Notes under the pieces: generated by a model
Databases searched by the model: none
What the model was told of the DNA's origin: nothing
Seen by the model: only the letters and a program-made list of their open reading frames with translations
Part shown: positions 25,754-36,791 of the stretch, in pieces
Numbering within the stretch: the stretch's first letter is position 1
Layout of the letters: each line of letters begins with the position of its first letter
Position numbers and translations under genes: made by a program
DNA from: SLRI01 sp942491185
GTDB lineage: Bacteria; Pseudomonadota; Alphaproteobacteria; Geminicoccales; Geminicoccaceae
Direction: 5' to 3'
Assembly (NCBI GenBank): GCA_942491185.1
Contig: CALOAB010000018.1
Location: 248,001 to 312,000, forward strand
DNA length: 64,000 nucleotides

Positions 25754-26275
25754 ATGCGACGACGGTCTCTCTTCTGCGGCATCATGGGCGTGGTGAGTGC
25801 ACCGAGCTTGGCGCTCGCGGGCGGTGATCCCAGGCCAGGGCGTCACGCTGCCATCGATCTCCTGCGTTGCGTCAAGCATGAGCGAAAGCTCTATGCCTTG
25901 GCCAAGGGTGAGGTCGTCATGACCTTCAATGTCGCGCTTGGCGTAGCACCGCGCGGTCACAAGGAGCGGGAAGGCGACGGACGGACGCCGGAGGGCCTGT
26001 ACTACATCGATGCCGCGCGCCACGACAGCGACTACCACCTGGCGCTCAAGATCTCCTACCCGAACGCCGACGACCGCGCTCGGGCCCGAGCGCGGGGCGT
26101 TCGGCCGGGCGGACAGATCATGATCCATGGCCTGGACCCGGCGATCGGCGCCAAGTGGCGGGAGCGACACTGGGTCTTCAACTGGACCAATGGTTGCATC
26201 GCGGTGACCAACGACGAAATGGAGCAACTCTGGAACAGTGTTGCGCTGGGCACACCTATCGAGATCCTTGCGTGA
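25754..26275 (+). CDS. L,D-transpeptidase (YkuD family), first of two
   Basis: A short N-terminal export signal (RRRSLFCGIMGVVSAPSLAL) leads into a compact YkuD catalytic domain. The substrate-loop His is in QIMIHGLDPAIG and the catalytic Cys in NWTNGCIAVTNDEM, the S/T-x-G-C-x-(R/A) motif in its NGCIAV form. Length is 173 residues. L,D-transpeptidases cross-link peptidoglycan or attach proteins to meso-diaminopimelate in the periplasm. The ATG at 25754 gives the signal peptide; upstream in-frame starts do not. The gene is followed by a small lipoprotein gene and then by a second YkuD gene, which suggests a shared job (see findings). Confidence 0.9.
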   Translation: MRRRSLFCGIMGVVSAPSLALAGGDPRPGRHAAIDLLRCVKHERKLYALAKGEVVMTFNVALGVAPRGHKEREGDGRTPEGLYYIDAARHDSDYHLALKISYPNADDRARARARGVRPGGQIMIHGLDPAIGAKWRERHWVFNWTNGCIAVTNDEMEQLWNSVALGTPIEILA

Positions 26276-26414
26276 AACCAACTCGATATCTTCTCGCGTG
26301 AGGAGAACCGGTTATATCGGAGGCGTTTTCGAGTGTTCGCTCGGCCATCGGGAATGGTTCGCAGGCATGCCTGCCCTGGCCTTCCCAACTTCCTGCTTGG
26401 AGGAGATTAATTCT

Positions 26415-26675
26415 ATGACCAAACGTGCTCTTGTGATCGGCGCCTCGGCCGTCATGCTGATGTCCTTGTCGGCTTGTGCAACCCGCGGCAGTGTCGACGA
26501 GCTCCGATCGGAGCTCGCCAGCGTCCGCGCCACGGCGCAGGCTGCGGATCAAAAGGCGACCGCTGCCCAGGCAGAGGCGCAAGCTGCTTCGGCGGCAGCT
26601 GATCTCGCAGCGGCCGATGCGGCCGAGGCGAGCCGCAAGGCGGACGAGATCTTCCGCGCCGGCCTGCGTAAGTAG
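26415..26675 (+). CDS. Alanine-zipper lipoprotein with C-terminal Arg-Lys (Lpp/OprI-like)
   Basis: This 86-residue protein has a lipoprotein signal with lipobox LSAC (MTKRALVIGASAVMLMSLSA then C). The mature part begins CATRG, lacks an inner-membrane retention Asp at +2, and is one long helix rich in Ala with a 7-residue repeat (ELASVRATAQAADQKATAAQ), the pattern of an alanine zipper that forms a trimer. It ends FRAGLRK. In E. coli Lpp and Pseudomonas OprI the C-terminal Lys is the point of attachment to peptidoglycan, and both also end in Arg-Lys. A GGAGG site at 26399-26404 precedes the ATG. The gene lies between two L,D-transpeptidase genes. Covalent attachment here is inferred, not proven. 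Confidence 0.85.
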   Translation: MTKRALVIGASAVMLMSLSACATRGSVDELRSELASVRATAQAADQKATAAQAEAQAASAAADLAAADAAEASRKADEIFRAGLRK

Positions 26676-26692
26676 CCGGTCGAATTGCTGCG

Positions 26693-27814
26693 ATGGCGGC
26701 GGGTATGGATAGCATGATCAATCGACGCAAGCTGGGGCAGACGAAGTCCAGGTCGGCGTCGTGCGACCCAATCCTCACCCGCCGCCATTTGCTGGCGAGC
26801 GGCGCAGGTCTGGCGACGGCGACCGCCTTTGGCGGCCCGGCGGCGGCGATGCGGCTGACAATCCCAACGGAGCTCGAGCCTGCAGCTGGACCGCAGGCGC
26901 CGATGGAGCCGCGGCTCCTTGCCGGTGACGTCGCTGGCGAGCTCACCTATCTGATCACCGATGGCGATCGCACGCTGGTCGACGTCGCGCTCGAGCGGGA
27001 CCTTGGAATTCTCGGCATTTCGGCGCTCAACCCCGGCGTCGACGTCTGGGTCCCCGGTGCCGAGCGGCTCGTCGCATTGCCGACCGCCTATGTGTTGCCG
27101 GAGCACGAGCGCCAGGGCATCATCGTCAACCTCGCCGAGTTGCGTCTCTACCATTTTCCAGAGCCGGACACGGCTCCTTTGGTGCACACGATCGGTATCG
27201 GCCGCGATGGCTTCGCGACACCGCTCGGCCCGACCAAGGTGACGCGCAAGCAGGCCGATCCGATCTGGTATCCGACCGAAGCGACACGCGCCGATCGGCC
27301 GGATCTGCCGGCGATCGTGCCGGCGGGGCCGGATAACCCCCTGGGCCGCCACGCGCTCTATCTCGGCTTTCCAACCTACCTGATCCATGGAACCAACAAG
27401 CCTTACGGCGTCGGTCGACGGGTCAGCCGCGGTTGCATTCGCATGTACCCGGACGTCGTGGCCGACTTGTTCGAGCGGGTTCCCGTCGGCACGCCTGTGC
27501 GCATCATGGACGATCCGATCAAGCTCGGCTGGTCTGCCGGCGAGCTCTATCTCGAGGTGCATCCGGACCACGAGCAGCTCGACGAGCTCGAGGCGGACTA
27601 CCGCTTCACCAAGAAGCCGCCGCCCGACGTCGCACCGCGGATCATCGCGAAAGCCGGCGACGCCAGCTCGCGGCTGGCCTGGGACGTCATCGACCAGGAG
27701 CTGGTCAATCGCCGCGGCATTCCCGTGCAGATCACGAGGGCCGACATTGCCGATCTGGGCGGAGACCGGCGTGATGGGTCCAGCATTCCGAGCGGGTTCA
27801 TCAGCATCTATTGA
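26693..27814 (+). CDS. L,D-transpeptidase (YkuD family), second, with probable Tat/Sec signal
   Basis: The N-terminus contains LTRRHLLASGAGLATATAFG, a twin-arginine-like signal ending GGPAAAM. Following a short region of LysM-like spacing (ALERDLGILGISALNPGVDV and WVPGAERLVALP), the catalytic domain has LIHGTNKPYGVGRRVSRGC with His and Cys in the canonical ErfK/YbiS arrangement and the R-M after Cys (GCIRMY). Length is about 373 residues, close to E. coli ErfK/YcfS, the transpeptidases that attach Lpp. Three ATGs (26693, 26705, 26714) are possible starts. It begins 17 bases after the lipoprotein gene, so the two are likely co-transcribed. Confidence 0.92.
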   Translation: MAAGMDSMINRRKLGQTKSRSASCDPILTRRHLLASGAGLATATAFGGPAAAMRLTIPTELEPAAGPQAPMEPRLLAGDVAGELTYLITDGDRTLVDVALERDLGILGISALNPGVDVWVPGAERLVALPTAYVLPEHERQGIIVNLAELRLYHFPEPDTAPLVHTIGIGRDGFATPLGPTKVTRKQADPIWYPTEATRADRPDLPAIVPAGPDNPLGRHALYLGFPTYLIHGTNKPYGVGRRVSRGCIRMYPDVVADLFERVPVGTPVRIMDDPIKLGWSAGELYLEVHPDHEQLDELEADYRFTKKPPPDVAPRIIAKAGDASSRLAWDVIDQELVNRRGIPVQITRADIADLGGDRRDGSSIPSGFISIY

Positions 27815-28021
27815 GCGCTTGAGCGCGCTGAACGGTTGCACGTGCTTCGCTAGGTCGACAACAGGCAGTAGCTTCGGCCGTGCCGCCGAAAGAGCCAAGT
27901 GATACCGGTCGCCTACATCTCCCCTGGCTGAGCGGGCGACTTGGAAAGGGAGATGTCCGTCGAAGCCTTGAACCGCGTTGGCGAACCGGAAGGCTGAGTC
28001 CAATCGAGAGGTGTCGACGGA

Positions 28022-30658
<2,637 letters not shown>

Positions 30659-30982
30659 AGCCACGGCATGGCACCTCAATGATCGCCACGTAAAAGGTGG
30701 CGAGGCGTCTGACGGGGCAGCGTTGATCACGATGCGCAAGTGGGTTTTCCCGTTGCCGATTCGGTGCGTTTGGCGATCGACATGCGTCATCACATCGCGA
30801 CAGCATCGCCGGCCGCATACCACTTGTGCAGTTCGCGCAAATGAACAGCATCTGCCCATTTTATCAGCATTTCGCACCCGACCGACCGAGGACGATCACC
30901 GAAACAGACCCGATCGAACCTATCTGGCCCGCTCCTTGCAGATAGCCGTGCACAACAGGCAACGCACACAAGGAGTCTGCAT
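30659..30982. promoter_or_regulatory. 324-base intergenic region upstream of urtA with candidate control sites
   Basis: Between the glycosidase and urtA there is no gene. It holds a hairpin just after the glycosidase stop (30684-30702), a GG/GC pair with the -24/-12 spacing of sigma-54 promoters (TGGCGATCGACATGC, 30771-30785; 7 of 10 fixed bases), and a 17-base imperfect palindrome (arms TTGTGC at 30824-30829 and GCGCAA at 30835-30840). Urea transporters are often under nitrogen control through NtrC and sigma-54, so the pair is suggestive, but neither match is strong. An AAGGAG sits at 30969-30974 before the urtA ATG. Confidence 0.3.
30684..30702 (+). terminator. Hairpin after the GH63 gene, possible terminator
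   Basis: Arms CGCCAC and GTGGCG (6 base pairs) enclose a 7-base loop, 25 bases after the glycosidase stop. There is no T-run downstream, so a Rho-independent terminator is uncertain. Confidence 0.3.
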
Positions 30983-32281
30983 ATGCGTCAGCGGTTCACA
31001 GGTCGCCTTTTCGCCACCGCTCTACTCGGTACGACCCTGCTCGCCGGTGGCTCCGCCGCCGACGCACAAGAGACCGTCAAGCTCGGCATTCTGCATTCTC
31101 TCTCCGGCACCATGGCGATCAGTGAGACGACCTTGAAGGACGTCATGCTGATGCTGATCGAGGAGCAGAACAAGAAAGGCGGCGTGCTCGGCATGCAGAT
31201 CGAGCCGGTGGTCGTCGACCCGGCGTCGGACTGGCCACTCTTCGCCGAGCGTGCTCGCGAGCTGATCGAGGTCGAGGGCGTGGCCGCGGTCTTCGGCTGC
31301 TGGACCTCGGTGAGCCGCAAGTCGGTCCTGCCGGTCTTCGAGGAGCTGAACAACATCCTCTTCTACCCGGTCCAATACGAGGGCGAGGAAAGCTCGCGAA
31401 ACGTCTTCTACACCGGTGCTGCGCCCAATCAGCAGGCCATTCCAGCGGTCGACTACCTGATGGAAGAGGAAGGCGTGGAGCGTTGGGTGCTCGAGGGCAC
31501 CGACTACGTCTACCCCCGCACGACCAACAAGATCCTCGAAGCCTATCTGATCCAAAACGGCGTCGATCCCTCGGACATCGACGTCAACTACACGCCGTTC
31601 GGGCACTCCGACTGGCAGACCCGCGTCGCCGCGATCAAGGATTTCGGCAGCCAGGGCAAGAAGACGGCGGTGGTCTCCACCATCAATGGCGACGCCAACG
31701 TGCCGTTCTACCGCGAGCTCGGCAATCAGGGCGTGGACGCGACCGACATTCCTGTCGTCGCCTTCTCGGTCGGCGAGGAAGAGCTGGCTGGCATCGACAC
31801 GACCCCGCTGGTCGGTCACCTCGCCGCCTGGAACTACTTCATGAGCGTCGACACCGACGAGAACGCCGAGTTCATCGAGGCCTGGCACGGCTTCATCGAG
31901 GACGAGGCGCGGGTGACCAACGATCCCATGGAGGCCCACTATATCGGCTTCAACATGTGGGTCGAGGCAGTCGAGAAGGCCGGCACCACCGACCCTGATG
32001 CCGTCATCGACGCGATGATCGGCGTTGCCGTTCCCAACCTGACGGGCGGCCTCTCGGCCATGATGCCGAACCACCACATCACCAAGCCGGTGCTGATCGG
32101 CGAGATCCAGGACGACGGCCAGTTCGACGTCGTCTGGGAGACCTCGGGCCTCGTCGTCGGTGACGAGTGGTCCGACTACCTCGAAGGCTCGATGGATCTG
32201 ATCGCCGACTGGCGCGAGCCGATGTCGTGCGGCAACTACAACGTGGCGACCGGCAGCTGCGGCGGCAGCATGGGGCAGTAG
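30983..32281 (+). CDS. urtA: Urea ABC transporter, periplasmic urea-binding protein UrtA
   Basis: A signal peptide (FATALLGTTLLAGGSAADAQ) is followed by the amide-binding domain characteristic of UrtA: VKLGILHSLSGTMAISETTL, VVDPASDWPLFAERARELI, AAVFGCWTSVSRKSVLPVFE, LFYPVQYEGEESSRNVFYTG and LEGTDYVYPRTTNKILE. The C-terminus (CGNYNVATGSCGGSMGQ) is cysteine-containing. Length is 432 residues. It captures urea for the UrtBCDE importer encoded downstream. An AAGGAG ribosome-binding site precedes the ATG, and a 324-base regulatory region lies upstream. No urease genes are present in the window. Confidence 0.96.
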   Translation: MRQRFTGRLFATALLGTTLLAGGSAADAQETVKLGILHSLSGTMAISETTLKDVMLMLIEEQNKKGGVLGMQIEPVVVDPASDWPLFAERARELIEVEGVAAVFGCWTSVSRKSVLPVFEELNNILFYPVQYEGEESSRNVFYTGAAPNQQAIPAVDYLMEEEGVERWVLEGTDYVYPRTTNKILEAYLIQNGVDPSDIDVNYTPFGHSDWQTRVAAIKDFGSQGKKTAVVSTINGDANVPFYRELGNQGVDATDIPVVAFSVGEEELAGIDTTPLVGHLAAWNYFMSVDTDENAEFIEAWHGFIEDEARVTNDPMEAHYIGFNMWVEAVEKAGTTDPDAVIDAMIGVAVPNLTGGLSAMMPNHHITKPVLIGEIQDDGQFDVVWETSGLVVGDEWSDYLEGSMDLIADWREPMSCGNYNVATGSCGGSMGQ

Positions 32282-32309
32282 GCGAAACAGAGCCAGATCG
32301 CCCCGAACG

Positions 32310-33926
32310 ATGCTCAAGCTCCGGCTACATCTGGTCCTGATCATGCTCGGTGCCATGCTCGTCATGGTGCCGGGCATGAGCCTGGCGCAGGATCGTGAAG
32401 CACTGGTCGCTGCCCTCGCCGTCGGCAGCTACTCGGACAAGGCGGCCGCCATCGAGGCGTTGGCAGCCTCCGGCGACACCGATCTCTCGCCGACGCTGCG
32501 GGCCATGGAGGACGGGCGTCTCTACACCCGCAAGAGCGACGGCAAGGTGGTCATCACCGAGGAGGTCGGTCGTAACCTGAGGCTCATCGACCCGCTGACG
32601 ATGGCCGAGCTCGAGGTCGTTGCTTCTGGCGCAGTCGAGCGCATTCGGGTCAATAATCGCCTCCGCCGGGCTCTGGACGCTGCCATCGGCAACATGACAC
32701 TGCTCGCCGACGATCCGGCCGTCCGTGCCTCTGCGGCCGATGCCGTCTTTGCCAGCGCCGATCCCGCGGCCCTCGAGGTCCTCGAGCAAGCGCTGCAACG
32801 CGAGCCCGAGGGCTGGGTTCAGGCCAAGCTGGAGCAGGCACGCGCAGCAGCTACTCTGCAAACCGACGCGCCGGCAGAGGCCAAGCGCGACGCCATTGCC
32901 GTGATCACGGAGCGCGGCGATCGGGATGCCCTGTCGCTGCTCGTGGCCCTCGGCAACTCGGCAGAGGGCGAGCTGCAGGAGGCGGCGCTCGCCGGGGTTG
33001 CCGCCATCGAGCGGCGCTTGCAGACCTGGGAAATGGCGCAGCACATCACTTACGGCATCTCGCTGGGCTCGGTCTTGTTGCTCGCCGCGATCGGGCTCGC
33101 CATCACCTTCGGCGTGATGGGCGTCATCAACATGGCGCATGGCGAGATGGTCATGCTCGGTGCGTATACGACCTATGTGGTGCAAGAGGCACTGAGAAAT
33201 CACTACCCGGCACTCTTCGACAGCTCGCTGTTCATCGCCATTCCTCTGGCCTTCGCCGTTACCGGTGCCATCGGCATCGCCATCGAGCGCGGCATCATCC
33301 GCTGGCTCTACGGCCGGCCGCTCGAGACCCTGCTCGCGACCTGGGGCCTGTCGCTCGTCCTGCAGCAAACCGTCCGAACCATCTTCGGCCCGACCAACCA
33401 GGAGGTCGGCAACCCGTCTTGGATGTCCGGCGCCATCGAGATCGGCGCCCTGACCATCACCGCCAACCGGCTGTGGATCGTCGTTTTCTCGCTGATCGTC
33501 TTCGCCGCGCTGATGCTGATCCTCAAGCGCACCAGCTTCGGCCTCGAAATGCGTGCGGTGACGCAAAATCGCCAGATGGCGGGCGCCATGGGCATTCGCA
33601 CGGGTCGCATCGATGCCTTGACCTTCGGTCTCGGCTCGGGCGTCGCTGGCCTTGCCGGCGTTGCACTCTCGCAGATCGACAATGTGAGCCCGAATCTAGG
33701 TCAGGGCTATATCATCGACAGCTTCATGGTCGTCGTGTTCGGCGGCGTCGGCAATCTCTGGGGCACACTCACCGGGGCGATGACGCTCGGCATCCTCAAC
33801 AAATTTCTCGAGCCCTATGCCGGTGCCGTCCTCGGCAAGATTATCGTGCTCGTCCTCGTCATCCTGTTCATCCAAAAAAGACCGCGCGGCCTCTTCGCTC
33901 AGCGCGGCCGCGCCGTCGAGGCCTGA
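32310..33926 (+). CDS. urtB: Urea ABC transporter permease UrtB
   Basis: UrtB is a branched-chain-type permease with a long periplasmic N-terminal extension. Here a signal-like segment (LVLIMLGAMLVMVPGMSLA) is followed by a helical repeat region of about 210 residues (LVAALAVGSYSDKAAAIEAL and so on), then eight or so membrane helices starting at ITYGISLGSVLLLAAIGLAI. The permease signature GVMGVINMAHGEMVMLGAYT and the C-terminal VVVFGGVGNLWGTLTGAM are standard. Length is 538 residues, normal for UrtB. It lies 28 bases after urtA and 6 bases before urtC. Confidence 0.95.
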   Translation: MLKLRLHLVLIMLGAMLVMVPGMSLAQDREALVAALAVGSYSDKAAAIEALAASGDTDLSPTLRAMEDGRLYTRKSDGKVVITEEVGRNLRLIDPLTMAELEVVASGAVERIRVNNRLRRALDAAIGNMTLLADDPAVRASAADAVFASADPAALEVLEQALQREPEGWVQAKLEQARAAATLQTDAPAEAKRDAIAVITERGDRDALSLLVALGNSAEGELQEAALAGVAAIERRLQTWEMAQHITYGISLGSVLLLAAIGLAITFGVMGVINMAHGEMVMLGAYTTYVVQEALRNHYPALFDSSLFIAIPLAFAVTGAIGIAIERGIIRWLYGRPLETLLATWGLSLVLQQTVRTIFGPTNQEVGNPSWMSGAIEIGALTITANRLWIVVFSLIVFAALMLILKRTSFGLEMRAVTQNRQMAGAMGIRTGRIDALTFGLGSGVAGLAGVALSQIDNVSPNLGQGYIIDSFMVVVFGGVGNLWGTLTGAMTLGILNKFLEPYAGAVLGKIIVLVLVILFIQKRPRGLFAQRGRAVEA

Positions 33927-33932
33927 CGCTCG

Positions 33933-35147
33933 ATGCTTCTGACACGCCATCTGGGCGCCGGCGGCTGGTGGTTCCTCCTCATCCTGGCCGTTGTCGCCAT
34001 CGCCGTGCCCTACGGCAATCTCCACTTCCAGCCGGGCGAGCCATTCTACGTCTCAGGCTTCATGGTCTCGCTCCTGGGCAAGTTCCTGACCTATGCGCTG
34101 CTGGCGGTCGCAATCGACCTGATCTGGGGTTATTGCGGCATTCTCAGCCTTGGCCACGGTGCCTTCTTCGCCCTTGGTGGCTACGCCATGGGCATGTACC
34201 TGATGCGGCAGATCGGCGATCGCGGCGTCTACGCCAACCCGCTGCTCCCGGACTTCATGGTCTTTCTCAACTGGCCCGAATTGCCTTGGTATTGGTGGGG
34301 CTTCTCGTCTTTTCCGTTCGCCATGCTCATGGTCCTGCTGGTGCCGGGCACGCTCGCCTTCGTGTTCGGCTGGCTGGCGTTCAGGAGCCGGGTGACCGGC
34401 GTCTACTTCTCGATCATCACCCAGGCGATGACCTACGCCTTGATGCTGGCCTTCTTCCGCAACGACATGGGATTCGGCGGCAATAATGGCCTTACCGATT
34501 TCAAGGACATCCTGGGCTTCCCGCTGCAGTCGGAGAACACCCGCGCCGGGCTCTTCGTCGCCTCGGCCATAGCGCTGGGCGTCGGCTTCATGGTGGCCCG
34601 CGCGGTCACCGGCTCGAAGCTCGGCAAGGTGTTGATCGCCATCCGCGACGCGGAGAGCCGGACCCGGTTTCTCGGCTACCGCGCCGAATACTACAAGGTC
34701 TTCGTCTTCACCCTCTCGGCCATGATGGCCGGTGTCGCCGGCGCGCTCTACGTGCCTCAGGTCGGCATCATCAATCCGGGCGAGTTCTCCCCCGCCAACT
34801 CCATCGAGATGGTGATCTGGGTGGCGGTCGGCGGTCGCGGCACGCTGGTTGGTGCTGTGATCGGCGCCGTGGCCGTGAACTATGGCAAGACGGTGTTCAC
34901 GACGGCACTGCCTGAGCTTTGGCTGTTCGCCCTGGGTGCCCTCTTCATTGCCGTGACGCTCTTCTTCCCACGCGGCATCGTCGGCGCCTGGACGGACTAT
35001 ATCGGCTGGATGCGACGGCAAAAGCCAGATGCGCTGGCCCATCTCGATCCGGAAAGGCAAGCTAGGCTGGCGGCCGAGAACGCTGAGCACTTCCGCGCCG
35101 TCGCCGCCGAGACCCGCGCCACCCGTCACGATGCCGCTGCCGAGTGA
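33933..35147 (+). CDS. urtC: Urea ABC transporter permease UrtC
   Basis: This 404-residue permease partners UrtB in the inner membrane. Typical segments are IDLIWGYCGILSLGHGAFFA, FGGNNGLTDFKDILGF, and VYFSIITQAMTYALMLAFFR. The cytoplasmic loop after YKVFVFTLSAMMAGVAGALY and the late VWVAVGGRGTLVGAVIGA motif (here IWVAVGGRGTLVGAVIGA) fit LivM/UrtC proteins. A polar tail (PERQARLAAENAEHFRAVAA) follows the last helix. The last codons overlap the GTG start of urtD as GTGA. Confidence 0.95.
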   Translation: MLLTRHLGAGGWWFLLILAVVAIAVPYGNLHFQPGEPFYVSGFMVSLLGKFLTYALLAVAIDLIWGYCGILSLGHGAFFALGGYAMGMYLMRQIGDRGVYANPLLPDFMVFLNWPELPWYWWGFSSFPFAMLMVLLVPGTLAFVFGWLAFRSRVTGVYFSIITQAMTYALMLAFFRNDMGFGGNNGLTDFKDILGFPLQSENTRAGLFVASAIALGVGFMVARAVTGSKLGKVLIAIRDAESRTRFLGYRAEYYKVFVFTLSAMMAGVAGALYVPQVGIINPGEFSPANSIEMVIWVAVGGRGTLVGAVIGAVAVNYGKTVFTTALPELWLFALGALFIAVTLFFPRGIVGAWTDYIGWMRRQKPDALAHLDPERQARLAAENAEHFRAVAAETRATRHDAAAE

Positions 35148-35914
35148 GCACTCCCATGACCCCAAAGAGCAGCGCCGACGACTCGATCCTCTACCTCGAC
35201 GGGGTCACGGTCAGCTTCGATGGCTTCAAGGCGCTCAATGCGCTCAGCCTCATCATTCAGCCGGGTGAGCTCAGGGCGATCATCGGCCCGAACGGCGCCG
35301 GCAAGACGACCATGATGGACGTCATCACCGGCAAGACCAAGCCGGACGAGGGCGAGATCTACTTCGAGGGCTCGATCGACCTGAGAAGACACGACGAGGC
35401 CCGCATCGCCGAGATGGGCATTGGCCGCAAATTCCAAAAGCCGACGGTCTTCGAGAACCACAGCGTCCGTGACAACCTCGTCCTGGCCCTGGCCGGCAAG
35501 CGCTCGCCGTTCAGCACGCTGCTGCACCGCGAGAGCTCGGCGGAAGGTGACCGTATTGCTGCGGTGCTGCATACCATCGGGCTCAGCCGCCAGGCCGAGG
35601 ACCTCGCCGGCGGCCTGAGCCATGGCCAGAAGCAATGGCTGGAGATCGGCATGCTGCTGGCGCAGAACCCCAAGCTGCTGCTCGTCGACGAGCCGGCAGC
35701 CGGAATGACCGACGCCGAGACCGAGGCCACGGCCGAGCTCTTGAAGGCGATTGCCAAGGACCACTCCGTCGTCGTCGTCGAGCACGACATGGCCTTCGTT
35801 CGCGATCTCGATTGCAAGGTCACCGTGCTGCACGAGGGCTCGGTCCTGGCCGAGGGCTCGCTCGCATCGGTGAGCGCCGATGCCCGGGTCGTCGAAGTCT
35901 ATCTCGGCAGGTAG
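35144..35914 (+). CDS. urtD: Urea ABC transporter ATP-binding protein UrtD
   Basis: An ABC ATPase of 256 residues. Walker A is GPNGAGKTT, the signature region is AGGLSHGQKQWLEIGMLL, Walker B is LLLVDEPAAGMTD, and the switch His is in VVVEHDMAFVRDL. The GLSHGQKQWLE form of the signature is typical of UrtD/LivG. Start is the GTG at 35144 overlapping the urtC stop; an ATG at 35156 is also possible. It forms a heterodimer with UrtE. Confidence 0.95.
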   Translation: MSTPMTPKSSADDSILYLDGVTVSFDGFKALNALSLIIQPGELRAIIGPNGAGKTTMMDVITGKTKPDEGEIYFEGSIDLRRHDEARIAEMGIGRKFQKPTVFENHSVRDNLVLALAGKRSPFSTLLHRESSAEGDRIAAVLHTIGLSRQAEDLAGGLSHGQKQWLEIGMLLAQNPKLLLVDEPAAGMTDAETEATAELLKAIAKDHSVVVVEHDMAFVRDLDCKVTVLHEGSVLAEGSLASVSADARVVEVYLGR

Positions 35915-35919
35915 GCGGG

Positions 35920-36615
35920 ATGCTCGAAGTCAAGAATATCGACCTCTTCTACGGCGCCGCCCAGGCGCTGAAGGCGGTGTCGCTCCAGGCACAGATCGGC
36001 AGCATCACCTGCCTCATGGGCCGCAACGGCGTCGGCAAGACATCGACGCTGAGAGCCATTGTCGGGCAACAGGCGATCAGCTCTGGCACCATCAAATGGC
36101 AGGGCGAGCGTATCGACCGGCTCCGTCCCTACGATCGCACCCGCAAGAGCATCGCCTACGTGCCGCAAGGCCGCGAGGTCTTCCCGCTCTTGACCGTCGA
36201 GGAGAATCTCAAGACAGGCTTTGCCCCCCTGCCCCGCGCGATGCGGCACATCCCTGATGAGGTCTTCACCCTCTTCCCGGTCCTCAAATCCATGCTCGGC
36301 CGGCGCGGCGGCGACCTGTCGGGCGGTCAGCAGCAGCAGCTCGCCATCGCCCGCGCCCTCGTCACCCGCCCGCAGCTGCTTATCCTCGACGAGCCCACCG
36401 AGGGCATCCAGCCCTCGATCATCAAGGATATCGAGCGCGTCATCGCGCATCTTCGTGACCAGGGAACGATGGCCATCCTCCTGGTCGAGCAGTATTTCGA
36501 CTTCGCCCAGAATCTGGCGGATCGGTTCACCGTCCTCGACCGCGGCGAGGTCATCCTGGACGGCGCGCCGAACGAGTTCGACGAGGCCGAGGTGCGCAAG
36601 CATCTGACGATCTGA
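35920..36615 (+). CDS. urtE: Urea ABC transporter ATP-binding protein UrtE
   Basis: ABC ATPase of 231 residues of the LivF/UrtE type. Walker A is GRNGVGKTS, the Q-loop region is IAYVPQGREVFPLLTVEENL, the ABC signature is GGDLSGGQQQQLAIARAL and Walker B is LLILDEPTEGIQPSII. It begins 5 bases after urtD and closes the urtABCDE operon. No urease or urea amidolyase follows; the next gene is on the opposite strand in an accessory patch. Confidence 0.95.
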   Translation: MLEVKNIDLFYGAAQALKAVSLQAQIGSITCLMGRNGVGKTSTLRAIVGQQAISSGTIKWQGERIDRLRPYDRTRKSIAYVPQGREVFPLLTVEENLKTGFAPLPRAMRHIPDEVFTLFPVLKSMLGRRGGDLSGGQQQQLAIARALVTRPQLLILDEPTEGIQPSIIKDIERVIAHLRDQGTMAILLVEQYFDFAQNLADRFTVLDRGEVILDGAPNEFDEAEVRKHLTI

Positions 36616-36791
36616 GCGCGCCTCGGCGCGGCGGAGTCGACGCATCCGGTGGTGGATACAGCTGGACGTGTACTTGGCCATACGCGCGACCGGCGCTGGC
36701 CCAGATGGTCGGCCTACCGCGCTCGAGCCCGGCTCCTGTCCAACCTTGACGCCATGCTGGCTCCATCACGGCAGAGAGCAAGGCATTGCTC

